Source: CAJCJE01 sp036494465 (lineage in GTDB: Bacteria > Actinomycetota > Actinomycetes > Mycobacteriales > Pseudonocardiaceae). Taken from it: a stretch of DNA of 64,000 nucleotides. This document shows positions 1 through 7,633 of this stretch, piece after piece; positions within the stretch are counted from its first letter, which is position 1; the number at the start of each line of letters is the position of its first letter. The translations under genes and the position numbers were made by a program. The stretch is taken from positions 42,436 through 106,435 of the forward strand of contig DASXOJ010000107.1 of assembly GCA_036494465.1 (NCBI GenBank), given 5' to 3'. The notes beneath the pieces were generated by a model. The model did not search any database. It was not told the origin of the DNA and saw only the letters and a program-made list of their open reading frames with translations.

Positions 1-1
1 A

Positions 2-673
2 GCGGCGCGGGCCGTGATCGAGCACGGGTTCCGGCGGCTCGGCGTCCCGGCGATCTTCGCGATCGTGCACCGGGACAACGCGGCGAGCCTGCGCGTCGCG
101 CAGAAACTCGGTTTCATCGCGGTCGGCGAGCAGGAACACCACAACGCGCCGCACGTGATGCTGGTGACGTTGCCGGATCAGACCGGCTCGCTGGACCACA
201 TCGAACTGCGGGTCGATGACCTCGCCGCGGCCGAGAGCAGCTTGGGCTGGCTGCTCACCGAACTCGGCTGGGTGCCGGACGCGCGCTGGCCGGATGGTCT
301 GAGCTGGCGCTACGGCCAACTTTCGGTCGTGGTGCGCGCGGTGGCCGTAAACCACTTCCCGGAAGCCGGAACGGAAGCCGAAACGCAAGGCGAAGCGGAA
401 GCCGACACGCGAGGCGAGCAGGAGGCCAAGCCGGTTGCGGTGCACCGCGACGTGCTCGCCTTGTCGGTGGGCGACTCGACGCGGGTGAGCGAGCTGACCA
501 CGGCGCTCGCCGAGCGCGGCTGGCAGTTGATCGCGATCGACCACGCGCCGGATGGCGACGGCCTCAGCCGTCAGGTGGCGCAGTTGGAGACGCCAGAGGG
601 CCTCGCGATCGAGCTTGTCGGTGCGGCTGGGCCGGAGGAACTGCTGGAGGGGTTCGGTCCGGGCTCGGCCTGA
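2..673 (+). CDS. GNAT acetyltransferase C-terminus fused to a VOC/glyoxalase-like domain (5' truncated)
   Basis: The frame is open to the left edge, so the N-terminus is missing. The first ~45 residues read as the C-terminal strand-helix of a GNAT N-acetyltransferase (the NAASLRVAQKLGF motif, which lies near the acetyl-CoA site). From about residue 62 the protein changes to a VOC/glyoxalase-like fold (LDHIELRVDDL, then a tryptophan-rich strand). The VOC half is split by an acidic, repetitive linker (see 361-432). GNAT-VOC fusions are known in actinobacteria, but the substrate cannot be read from sequence. No VOC metal ligands are obvious, so the second half may only bind ligand. Confidence 0.75.
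   Translation, partial: AARAVIEHGFRRLGVPAIFAIVHRDNAASLRVAQKLGFIAVGEQEHHNAPHVMLVTLPDQTGSLDHIELRVDDLAAAESSLGWLLTELGWVPDARWPDGLSWRYGQLSVVVRAVAVNHFPEAGTEAETQGEAEADTRGEQEAKPVAVHRDVLALSVGDSTRVSELTTALAERGWQLIAIDHAPDGDGLSRQVAQLETPEGLAIELVGAAGPEELLEGFGPGSA
361..432 (+). repeat. Six imperfect 12-bp tandem repeats inside the VOC half
   Basis: Six consecutive 12-bp units (first unit GGAAGCCGGAAC) encode four-residue blocks EAGT, EAET, QGEA, EADT, RGEQ, EAKP. The array keeps frame and gives a flexible acidic loop between two beta-strands of the VOC-like domain. It looks like replication-slippage expansion. Confidence 0.75.
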
Positions 674-916
674 CGAGAATCGACAGCACTGGGAACACGA
701 TCCGCTGACGGGTGCGTTCGCTGAATTGGCTGATGGGAGCCTGCGCACGTGGACCCCAATGGCCCAGCATGCCGAGAAATGAAGACAATCGGTAGTACGA
801 AATCGGGCCGCCTTCACCCCAATGGATGATCGAGTTCGTACACTGTTCGCCGGACTGCCCGACGAACGAAGGAGTTGCGGAACACCGTGAGGGCCTCGGG
901 GGGACGACTGAACACG

Positions 917-2461
917 GTGACGACGCGAACAACAACGGGCGGGCGGATGCGGTTCGTGGCGGCGTTGTTGCTGGCCATCAGCTTGTTGATCACCGCGTGT
1001 GGGGGCACTCCGGGCATTCCGGAGGCGGACGGGACCGACGGTGGCGGGTTACCGATGCCGGGGGAGATCAAGCCGGTCAGTCCGCCGCCTGCCGCGGTGA
1101 CCGCGCCGACCCCGAGCCCGATCGGGCTGGTCACCGGTGCCGAGCACGGCAGCGGGGGCGTGGTCGCGTCCGGCGGACCGAGCGCGCCCTACAACTACGC
1201 GCCCTCGGTCATGTCGACGGGCAGCGGCATGGACATGTGGTGGTGCAGCCAGCTGCCTGGCGCGCCCCGGCCGGGTGACCAGATCCTGTTCGCGCAGGGC
1301 AGTTCGGCCGATGGGCTGTTCGGGCCCGCGTCGCAGGTGTTCGGCAATTCGCCGGGCGGGTTCGACCAGCTGCACACCTGTGATCCTTCGGTGGTCCGGG
1401 TCGACGGCGTCTACTACCTCTACTACACGGGCACCAGCAACGCGCAGGGCGCGGACAACGCGATCGGGCTGGCGTTGAGCACCGATGGCACGCACTGGAC
1501 CCGGGCCAACGGTGGCGCGCCGATCGTGCAGGCGGCGGGCGACAACACGGGCGGCAATCCCTACGGCGCCGGTCAGCCCTCGGTCGTCTATCTCAATGGC
1601 TGGTTCTACCTGCTGTTCACCGACACCACCGGCAAGGCCGCCGATCCGGGCGGGGCCGGGCAGTTCGTGCTGCGGTCCACGACGCCGGGGTTCACCAGCA
1701 ACGTGCAGTCGCTCGGGCCGACCGGTTTCGGCGCGGTGTCCGGCACCAAGACGCCTCGGTTGCGGTCGGTGCTGGCGGCGAACACGGCCGATTGGATGTG
1801 GGTGGATTCGCTGGGCGCGTTCGCCATCGCCGCGGACACCGCGCAGGGCACCACGGTCACCTTCTGGAACGCCGACTTCACCTACCAGCCCTACCAGCCG
1901 GTGACGCTGCCCGGTCCAGCGCAGGACGGCCCTGGCCTGGTCCGCGCGCCGGACGGGCACGCGCCGGTGCCGTCGACCGATCCGTGCGGTTCGCTGGCGC
2001 TGGACCTGGTCCGCGCGACCTCGAACCACCAGGCACCGACCGGCTTGACGGATTTCGGCGTGACGCTGACCGGGTTCAACGGCTGCCAGAGCACCCAGCA
2101 GGCGACCAACGTGCTCAACGGCTTCGCAATGCCGTCGCCGGACCGCACGATGGATCTGCTGGTCGACGGCAAGTTCGTGGATTTCGAGCGGGCGACCGTC
2201 GCGCAGGCGCTCGCGATCGGCACGTTGGACGCACCAGTGCCCGCGCTGGCCGGGTTGCCGGTCGAGGCGACCATCAACGCGAACGCGACGGGGGTGTCGA
2301 CCAGCGGTCAGCCGATCGGTCTGCTCTCCAGCAACGGGCACCTGTGCCTGGTCGGTTCCTCGGACGCGGCGCAGCTGAATTCGTCCACCGTGCAGCCGGT
2401 CAACCCGACCGCGTGGGCGGCCTATCCGGGCGGCTGTGACCTGAGCACGTTGCGGCCCTGA
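917..2461 (+). CDS. Secreted lipoprotein with a glycoside hydrolase-like beta-propeller
   Basis: About 514 aa. An N-terminal signal (MRFVAALLLAISLLITAC) ends in a lipobox, so Cys28 is the likely lipidated residue at the outer face of the membrane. A Pro/Thr/Ala linker follows. The body resembles five-bladed propellers of the GH43/GH32 type: DPSVVRVDGVYYLYYTG at about residue 156 and a second blade with PSVVYLNGWFYLLFTD. Catalytic acids cannot be assigned, so hydrolase activity is inferred from fold only. The start is uncertain: in-frame GTG at 887, GTG at 917 and ATG at 947 are all possible and none has an ideal ribosome binding site. The 3' end overlaps the convergent membrane gene by 40 bp. 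Confidence 0.7.
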   Translation: MTTRTTTGGRMRFVAALLLAISLLITACGGTPGIPEADGTDGGGLPMPGEIKPVSPPPAAVTAPTPSPIGLVTGAEHGSGGVVASGGPSAPYNYAPSVMSTGSGMDMWWCSQLPGAPRPGDQILFAQGSSADGLFGPASQVFGNSPGGFDQLHTCDPSVVRVDGVYYLYYTGTSNAQGADNAIGLALSTDGTHWTRANGGAPIVQAAGDNTGGNPYGAGQPSVVYLNGWFYLLFTDTTGKAADPGGAGQFVLRSTTPGFTSNVQSLGPTGFGAVSGTKTPRLRSVLAANTADWMWVDSLGAFAIAADTAQGTTVTFWNADFTYQPYQPVTLPGPAQDGPGLVRAPDGHAPVPSTDPCGSLALDLVRATSNHQAPTGLTDFGVTLTGFNGCQSTQQATNVLNGFAMPSPDRTMDLLVDGKFVDFERATVAQALAIGTLDAPVPALAGLPVEATINANATGVSTSGQPIGLLSSNGHLCLVGSSDAAQLNSSTVQPVNPTAWAAYPGGCDLSTLRP

Positions 2462-2880
2462 GCTGGTTCGCGCACCGCGCGACCTGCTGGCGGTTGCAGG
2501 AGTTTGCCGCCGACGGCGAGGCCGAGCCCGGCCGGGATCAGGATCAGCAAAGCGGTGAACGCGGCTCCGCCGGTCAGCGCGCCGCCGAGCGCCCAGATGC
2601 CGGTGGCGTCCACGAACGCGGCCTTGCCGATGACGCCGAGCACGCCGGCGAGCAGGCCGCCGATCAGCGCTGCGTAGAACCAGACCATGCCGCGTCCCGG
2701 CTTGCGCAGCCAGCCGTCGATCGCGCCCCAGCACAGCGCGACCCCGGCCAGGATCGCGACGGCGACCGGTTCGACGACGTTGCCGCTCGTTGGATGGCCT
2801 GCCTCGATGGCACCGAGCAGCGTCTGCGCCACTCCGTTGACGACGCCCATGATCAAACCGCGCACCAGCCAGCGTTGCAT
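2422..2880 (-). CDS. Small four-helix membrane protein (B-4DMT type)
   Basis: 152 aa with about four hydrophobic segments (around residues 5-25, 38-55, 66-85 and 100-120). It resembles the actinobacterial B-4DMT family of small putative drug/metabolite transporters. The M. tuberculosis counterpart (Rv2536) also sits directly upstream of pepQ, which supports the call by synteny. It diverges from pepQ across a 49-bp gap and its tail overlaps the lipoprotein gene. Substrate unknown. Confidence 0.75.
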   Translation of the reverse strand: MQRWLVRGLIMGVVNGVAQTLLGAIEAGHPTSGNVVEPVAVAILAGVALCWGAIDGWLRKPGRGMVWFYAALIGGLLAGVLGVIGKAAFVDATGIWALGGALTGGAAFTALLILIPAGLGLAVGGKLLQPPAGRAVREPAQGRNVLRSQPPG

Positions 2881-2929
2881 TGAGCAAGCGTACGACCATT
2901 CGGGTCAGCGTCCCGTTAGGGTTGCTGAC

Positions 2930-4039
2930 ATGCCGGAATCACACCTGCGCCGCAGAAACGCATTGCGCAGCGCGCTGTCCGACAACGGGCTGGACGCGTT
3001 GTTGGTCGTCGATCTGTGCAATGTCCGCTACCTGACCGGTTTCACCGGCTCCAACGCGGCGTTGCTGGTGCACGCGCAGGACCATTCCGGCGACGAGCGG
3101 CGCACCGTGTTGTGCACCGACGGCCGCTACCAGACCCAGGCCGCCGAGCAGGTGCCCGACCTTGAGCCGCTGATCGACCGGATCTGCGACGTCGCGCTGG
3201 CGGGCAGGGCTGCCGCGCATCCGGGCACGTACGGCGTGGTCGGGTTCGAGAGCCAGCACGTCACGGTCGACGGGTTGGACGTGCTGACCGCCGTGGCGGG
3301 CGGGGTGACACTGCGCAGGGTGCCGTGGCTGGTGGAGGCGCTGCGGATGGTCAAGGACGAGGACGAGATCGAGGCGCTGCGGATGGCCTGCGCTGCGGCA
3401 GATCGTGCGCTGGCCGGCCTGGTCGAGCACGGCGGCCTGCGGCCCGGTCGCACCGAGCGCGAGGTGGCTCGTGAGCTGGACGGGCGCATGCTCGATCACG
3501 GCGCGGAGGCGGTCGCGTTCGAGACCATCGTGGCGACCGGCGCGAACTCGGCGATTCCGCACCACCGTCCGGTCGACGCGGAGCTGCGCGCGGGCGACTT
3601 CGTCAAACTCGACTTCGGCGCGCTGGTCGCGGGTTATCACTCGGACATGACCCGCACGGTCGTGCTCGGCTCAGCGCAGGACTGGCAGCGCGAGGTGTAT
3701 CAACTGGTCGCGGCCGCGCAGGCGGCGGGCCGGGCGGCGCTGGCGCCGGGACGGGAGTTCCGCGCGGTGGACCATGCCGCCCGCGAGGTGATCGAGCGGG
3801 CCGGCCGTGGCGCCGAGTTCACGCACGGCCTCGGACACGGCGTTGGGCTGGAGATTCATGAGGCTCCGGCGTTGTCCAAGACCGGTGACGGTAGACTCTC
3901 CGCTGGTATGGCGGTCACCGTCGAGCCCGGCGTGTACGTAGCCGGCCGCGGCGGGGTCCGGATCGAGGACACGCTCGTGGTGCGTTCCGATGCGCCGGAG
4001 CTGCTGACCCTGACCACCAAGGACCTCGTCGTCATCTAG
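2930..4039 (+). CDS. pepQ: Xaa-Pro dipeptidase/aminopeptidase P family
   Basis: 369 aa, cytoplasmic M24 metallopeptidase that cleaves peptides next to proline. The N-terminal creatinase-like domain spans about 1-130 and the pita-bread domain about 140-369. The dinuclear metal ligands are visible: Asp in LDFGALV, Asp in YHSDMTRT, His in HGLGHGVGLEIHE, Glu in VEPGVY and Glu in RIEDT. The start at ATG 2930 matches the family N-terminus; a much longer in-frame extension upstream runs across the divergent gene and is rejected. The order pepQ-efp-nusB is conserved in actinobacteria. Whether it acts as prolidase or aminopeptidase is not decidable here. Confidence 0.93.
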   Translation: MPESHLRRRNALRSALSDNGLDALLVVDLCNVRYLTGFTGSNAALLVHAQDHSGDERRTVLCTDGRYQTQAAEQVPDLEPLIDRICDVALAGRAAAHPGTYGVVGFESQHVTVDGLDVLTAVAGGVTLRRVPWLVEALRMVKDEDEIEALRMACAAADRALAGLVEHGGLRPGRTEREVARELDGRMLDHGAEAVAFETIVATGANSAIPHHRPVDAELRAGDFVKLDFGALVAGYHSDMTRTVVLGSAQDWQREVYQLVAAAQAAGRAALAPGREFRAVDHAAREVIERAGRGAEFTHGLGHGVGLEIHEAPALSKTGDGRLSAGMAVTVEPGVYVAGRGGVRIEDTLVVRSDAPELLTLTTKDLVVI

Positions 4040-4088
4040 CACGGCGTCGCCCGCCCACGTCCCCAGCACTACAGGAGAAGCGCGAACT

Positions 4089-4652
4089 GTGGCCACCACC
4101 AATGACCTGAAGAACGGCCTGGTCCTGAACATCGACGGCCAGCTCTGGACCGTGACGGCGTTTCAGCACGTCAAGCCGGGCAAGGGCGGCGCGTTCGTGC
4201 GGACCACGCTGAAGAACGTGCTCTCCGGCAAGGTGGTGGACCGGACCTTCAACGCCGGCCTGAAGGTGGACACCGCGACGGTCGACCGGCGCGAGATGAC
4301 CTATCTCTACCGCGAGGGCACCGACTTCGTCTTCATGGACACCGATACCTACGACCAGCTGACCGTTTCCGGCGCCACGGTCGGCGACGCGGCCAAGTAC
4401 ATGCTGGAGAACCAGAACGCGATGGTCGCCACGCACGACGGCGTCCCGCTGTTCATCGAGCTCCCGGTCTCGGTCGAGCTGATCATCCAGCACACCGACC
4501 CCGGCCTGCAGGGCGACCGCTCCACCGGTGGCACCAAGCCTGCGACGCTGGAGACCGGCGCGGAGATCCAGGTTCCGCTGTTCGTGACCACCGGCGAGAA
4601 GGTCAAGGTGGACACCAGGGACGGTCGCTACCTCGGTCGCATCAGTGGCTGA
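4089..4652 (+). CDS. efp: Translation elongation factor P
   Basis: 187 aa, the normal EF-P length, with the three beta-barrel domains intact. It relieves ribosome stalling at polyproline. GTG start with AGGAG 12 nt upstream. The domain I loop reads KPGKGGA with Lys32 at the tip. Mycobacterial and Streptomyces EF-P that I recall carry PGKGPA, a loop described as working with an unmodified lysine, so the Pro-to-Gly change is notable. It lies 49 bp after pepQ and 36 bp before nusB, consistent with one transcript. Confidence 0.96.
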   Translation: MATTNDLKNGLVLNIDGQLWTVTAFQHVKPGKGGAFVRTTLKNVLSGKVVDRTFNAGLKVDTATVDRREMTYLYREGTDFVFMDTDTYDQLTVSGATVGDAAKYMLENQNAMVATHDGVPLFIELPVSVELIIQHTDPGLQGDRSTGGTKPATLETGAEIQVPLFVTTGEKVKVDTRDGRYLGRISG

Positions 4653-4688
4653 ACCAGTCCGGCCCGCGCGCCAGTGCCCGGTGTCGGC

Positions 4689-5111
4689 ATGAGCGGCGCC
4701 CGTCGCAAGGCCCGCAAACGCGCGATCGACGTGCTCTACGAGGCCGACATCCGTGGGGTCGACGCGGTGACGCTGCTCGCCGACCGGGTCGGCGCACCCG
4801 ATCTGCCGCCGGTCAACGACTACACGGTCACCCTGGTCGAGGGGGTGACGGCGAACCGCGCGCGGATCGACGACCTGCTCGCCGAACACGCCGAGGGCTG
4901 GACGCTGCAGCGCATGCCACCGGTCGACCTCGCCGTGCTGCGGATGGGCCTCTACGAGCTGCTGTGGGCGCAGGACGTGCCCGACCCGGTGGTCATCGAC
5001 GAGGCCGTGGAACTGGCCAAGGACCTCTCCACCGACGACTCACCGCGCTTCGTCAACGGCGTGCTCGGCCGCATCGCGGGCATCGCCGACCAGCTCCGCG
5101 CGATTCTCTGA
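4689..5111 (+). CDS. nusB: Transcription antitermination factor NusB
   Basis: 140 aa all-helical RNA-binding protein that joins NusE/S10 at boxA in rRNA operon antitermination. The N-terminal ARRKARKRAIDVLYEAD and C-terminal ELAKDLSTDDSPRFVNGVLGRI are family hallmarks. The start is set at ATG 4689, which aligns with homologues; a GTG at 4674 would add five residues, and neither has a strong ribosome binding site. Last gene of the pepQ-efp-nusB unit, followed by an intrinsic terminator. Confidence 0.93.
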   Translation: MSGARRKARKRAIDVLYEADIRGVDAVTLLADRVGAPDLPPVNDYTVTLVEGVTANRARIDDLLAEHAEGWTLQRMPPVDLAVLRMGLYELLWAQDVPDPVVIDEAVELAKDLSTDDSPRFVNGVLGRIAGIADQLRAIL

Positions 5112-5137
5112 CCGCTGATCCACCGCTCCACGTTCAG

Positions 5138-5171
5138 CCCGGCCGCGACGCGTCACTACGGCCGGGTTTTT
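5138..5171 (+). terminator. Rho-independent terminator after nusB
   Basis: A perfect 8-bp G+C stem (CCCGGCCG with CGGCCGGG) and 13-nt loop, immediately followed by five T residues. It is the clearest canonical terminator in the window. Confidence 0.85.
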
Positions 5172-5356
5172 CGTGCCCGGCGCTGGTTGCACAGAGCGAT
5201 CGTGCGAGTGGAGTTGGTAGTCGATCGACTGACGCCGCCACGGAGGCGGCCGGATTGATCACGCAGCGCAGTCAACCTGGAGCAGAGCAACTGCCGGCGC
5301 GGCGATCGGCCGAGCCGGCAGAACTCGGGGAGGCGCGAGTGTCCTCCTGAGAGGGA

Positions 5357-5845
5357 TCACTCCTCCTTGGCTGGCCTGGCCTCCGGCGGCAGCACGCCCC
5401 AGTCGATGAGCTGTTCGGTGAGCTCGCCGGGAGTCATGTCGTAGATGATCGCCAACGAGCGCAGGTCCTCGGTCCGGATGGACAGCACCTTGCCGTTGTA
5501 ATCACCACGCTGGCTCTGGATCGTCGCGGCGTAGCGGGCAAGGGGTCCGACCTTTTCCGCGGGCAGCTGCTGCAACCGTTCCAGGTTTATCACGATCTTC
5601 GTGGCCGGTTCGGCGCCCGACGGCACGCGGCCCTCCGGCAGCAACTCGGCGACCGGAACGCCGTAGAAGTCAGCGAGCTCGGCGAGTTTCTGCACGGTAA
5701 CGGCACGGTCGCCACGCTCGTAGGAGCCGACGACGACGGCCTTCCACCGGCCACCTGACTTCTGTTCGACGCCGTGCAGCGACAGGCCCTGCTGCTGGCG
5801 GATTCCTCGGAGCTTGGCTCCAAGCGCCTTGGCGTAGTCGCCCAT
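5357..5845 (-). CDS. bldD: Developmental regulator BldD, c-di-GMP-responsive
   Basis: 162 aa. The N-terminal HTH (about 5-70: SLHGVEQKSGGRWKAVVVGSYERGDRAVT) is nearly identical to Streptomyces BldD. The C-terminal domain carries the c-di-GMP signature RGD-X8-RxxD intact (RGD...RTED), so the tetrameric c-di-GMP complex that represses sporulation genes in Streptomyces could form. The start is placed at 5845: the GGAG inside an upstream in-frame ATG (5860) lies 9 nt before it and acts as ribosome binding site, and MGDYAKALGAKLR aligns with known BldD N-termini. Divergent from pyrR. An operator-like repeat lies upstream (5918-5940). Confidence 0.95.
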   Translation of the reverse strand: MGDYAKALGAKLRGIRQQQGLSLHGVEQKSGGRWKAVVVGSYERGDRAVTVQKLAELADFYGVPVAELLPEGRVPSGAEPATKIVINLERLQQLPAEKVGPLARYAATIQSQRGDYNGKVLSIRTEDLRSLAIIYDMTPGELTEQLIDWGVLPPEARPAKEE

Positions 5846-5917
5846 GTGACGGTTCTCCATTCGTTCGCCCCGTCAGTCGGTCTGGGAGAGCAACGGGGAG
5901 CCTGAGATCGATACGCA

Positions 5918-5940
5918 GAGTAATGGTTACTCGGAGTTTC
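5918..5940. promoter_or_regulatory. Overlapping inverted repeats upstream of bldD (possible BldD box)
   Basis: GAGTAA-TGG-TTACTC (5918-5932) is a perfect inverted repeat. The overlapping 15-mer at 5926-5940, GTTACTCGGAGTTTC, matches the published BldD-box pattern (TnACnC-W-GnGTnA) at most positions, missing the central A/T and one outer A. Autoregulation of bldD is known in Streptomyces; here it is inferred. Confidence 0.45.
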
Positions 5941-6019
5941 CACCAGGTCAAGCCGATCCCGTTGTGTCCGCATCGCGACCTTGCCGAGACCACCCGGTCG
6001 GCTGACCGGACGTATTTGA

Positions 6020-6046
6020 TAGTGTGCAGGTCAGAGCCGGTATAAA
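6020..6046 (+). promoter_or_regulatory. Candidate -10 elements for the pyr operon
   Basis: TAGTGT (6020-6025) and TATAAA (6041-6046) are the only A+T-rich hexamers between bldD and the pyrR leader and could serve as -10 boxes. No convincing -35 is present, so which one is used is undecided. Confidence 0.3.
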
Positions 6047-6057
6047 CCGAGCTCGAC

Positions 6058-6095
6058 GTCCTTTAAGGACCCGTCCGGTGAGGCGGGGAAGGAGG
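6058..6095 (+). promoter_or_regulatory. pyrR leader with PyrR-binding loop next to the Shine-Dalgarno
   Basis: A short palindrome GTCCTTTAAGGAC (6058-6070) is followed by a hairpin with stem CCCG/CGGG (6070-6073 and 6084-6087) whose loop UCCGGUGAGG fits the PyrR RNA-binding loop consensus UCCNGNGAGG at every fixed position. The ribosome binding site AAGGAGG (6089-6095) begins 2 nt after the stem and lies 6 nt before the GTG. PyrR bound to UMP/UTP would therefore block translation initiation, as reported for Mycobacterium smegmatis. No attenuator terminator is present. Confidence 0.75.
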
Positions 6096-6101
6096 TCGGA
6101 C

Positions 6102-6692
6102 GTGGCGTCACGGCATCGTGGCGCGACGGACCCAGCCGAGCAGCGCGAGCTGCTTTCGGGTGGAGATGTCGCGCGCACCATCGCCCGAATGGCCCATCAG
6201 GTGATCGAGAAGACCGCCTTGGACGCGCCTGGCGCGCCCTCGGTTGTGTTGCTCGGCATTCTCAGTCGAGGTGCCCCGCTGGCCGATCGGCTGGCGGATC
6301 GCATCGCGGAGTTCAGCGGCGTTCGCCCGCCCTCCGGTGCCCTCGACGTGACCCTCTACCGCGACGATCTGCGTCGCAAGCCACCCAGGCCGCTGGAACT
6401 CTCCCGGCTGCCCGAGGGCGGCATCGAGGACAAGCTGGTCGTGCTCGTGGACGACGTGCTGTTCTCCGGCCGCACCATCCGGGCCGCCCTCGACGCGCTG
6501 CGCGACATCGGCAGGCCGCGCGCTGTGCAGCTGGCGGTGCTGGTCGACCGAGGTCACCGGGAGCTGCCCATCCGCGCCGACTATGTCGGCAAGAACGTGC
6601 CGACGGCGCGCAGCGAGGAGGTCGCTGTCTTGTTGGACGAGGTCGACGGGACCGACGCGGTGATCCTGAACCGGGGCGAGGGGGCGGAGTGA
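6102..6692 (+). CDS. pyrR: Bifunctional pyr operon regulator / uracil phosphoribosyltransferase
   Basis: 196 aa. It binds pyr mRNA in the presence of uridine nucleotides and has a PRTase fold; the PRPP loop is VVLVDDVLFSGRT. GTG start with an excellent ribosome binding site. The stop overlaps the pyrB start (GTGA). First gene of pyrR-pyrB-pyrC-PH protein-carA-carB, all joined by overlaps, so repression at pyrR should be translationally coupled to the rest. Confidence 0.96.
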   Translation: MASRHRGATDPAEQRELLSGGDVARTIARMAHQVIEKTALDAPGAPSVVLLGILSRGAPLADRLADRIAEFSGVRPPSGALDVTLYRDDLRRKPPRPLELSRLPEGGIEDKLVVLVDDVLFSGRTIRAALDALRDIGRPRAVQLAVLVDRGHRELPIRADYVGKNVPTARSEEVAVLLDEVDGTDAVILNRGEGAE

Positions 6693-7633
6693 AGCACCTG
6701 CTCTCGGCCCAGGACCTCGACCGGGACACCGCGATCGGCCTGCTGGACACCGCGGACGCGCTCAAGCGCACGCTGCTCGGCAGGGAGGTCCGCAAGCTGC
6801 CAACGCTGCGCGGCCGGACCGTGGTCACGATGTTCTACGAGAACTCCACCCGCACCCGGGTCTCCTTCGAGGTGGCGGGCAAGTGGATGAGCGCGGACGT
6901 GATCAACGTCTCGGCCAGCGGATCCTCGGTCGGCAAGGGCGAGTCGCTGCGGGACACCGCGCTCACCCTCGCGGCGGTCGGCGCGGATCTGGTGATCGTG
7001 CGGCACCCGGCGTCGGGCGCCGCCGACCGGCTGGCGGGCTGGCTGCGCGAGGCCGGTACCTCGGTGGTCAACGCGGGCGACGGCATGCACGAGCACCCCA
7101 CCCAGGCCCTGCTGGACGCCGCCACGCTGCGCGAGCGCCTCGGCGACATCGAGGGGCGCCGGATCGTCATCGTGGGCGACGTGCTGCACAGCAGGGTCGC
7201 CAGGTCCAACCTGCACCTGCTGCGCACGCTCGGCGCGGACGTGGTGCTGGTCGCACCGCCCACCCTGGTGCCAGACGGCATGGGAAAGTGGCTGGCAGAC
7301 GAGAACGTCCCGGTCAGTCACGACCTGGACGCGGAACTGCCCACCGCGGACGCGGTGATGATGCTGCGTGTGCAGGCCGAACGAATGCATGGTGGCTTCT
7401 TCCCGTCCACCAGGGAGTACTCGATCAGCTTCGGCCTCTCGCAGGCCCGGCTGAACCTGCTGCCCGAGCACGCCGTCGTGCTGCACCCCGGGCCGATGCT
7501 GCGCGGCATGGAGATCGCGTCCGCCGTCGCCGACTCGGCCCGCTCCGCCATCACCGAACAGGTGCGCAACGGCGTGCACGTTCGGATGTCCGTGCTCTAC
7601 CACCTGCTGGCGCACGAGGAGGAATCCGCCTGA
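6689..7633 (+). CDS. pyrB: Aspartate carbamoyltransferase catalytic subunit
   Basis: 314 aa. Condenses carbamoyl phosphate with aspartate. The carbamoyl-phosphate loop ENSTRTRVSFE (about residue 51) and the HEHPTQ motif are present, and the length is standard for the catalytic chain. No pyrI regulatory chain is found here, as expected in actinobacteria. The start overlaps the pyrR stop and the stop overlaps the pyrC start (TGATG). Confidence 0.97.
   Translation: MKHLLSAQDLDRDTAIGLLDTADALKRTLLGREVRKLPTLRGRTVVTMFYENSTRTRVSFEVAGKWMSADVINVSASGSSVGKGESLRDTALTLAAVGADLVIVRHPASGAADRLAGWLREAGTSVVNAGDGMHEHPTQALLDAATLRERLGDIEGRRIVIVGDVLHSRVARSNLHLLRTLGADVVLVAPPTLVPDGMGKWLADENVPVSHDLDAELPTADAVMMLRVQAERMHGGFFPSTREYSISFGLSQARLNLLPEHAVVLHPGPMLRGMEIASAVADSARSAITEQVRNGVHVRMSVLYHLLAHEEESA

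Noticed and set aside
1049..2899. 616-codon minus-strand frame opposite the lipoprotein gene
   Set aside because: Shadow frame; a better minus-strand membrane-protein frame exists at 2422-2880.
6001..6101. Transcription attenuator in the pyrR leader
   Set aside because: The PyrR loop overlaps the ribosome binding site zone and there is no terminator hairpin with T-tract, so translational control fits better.
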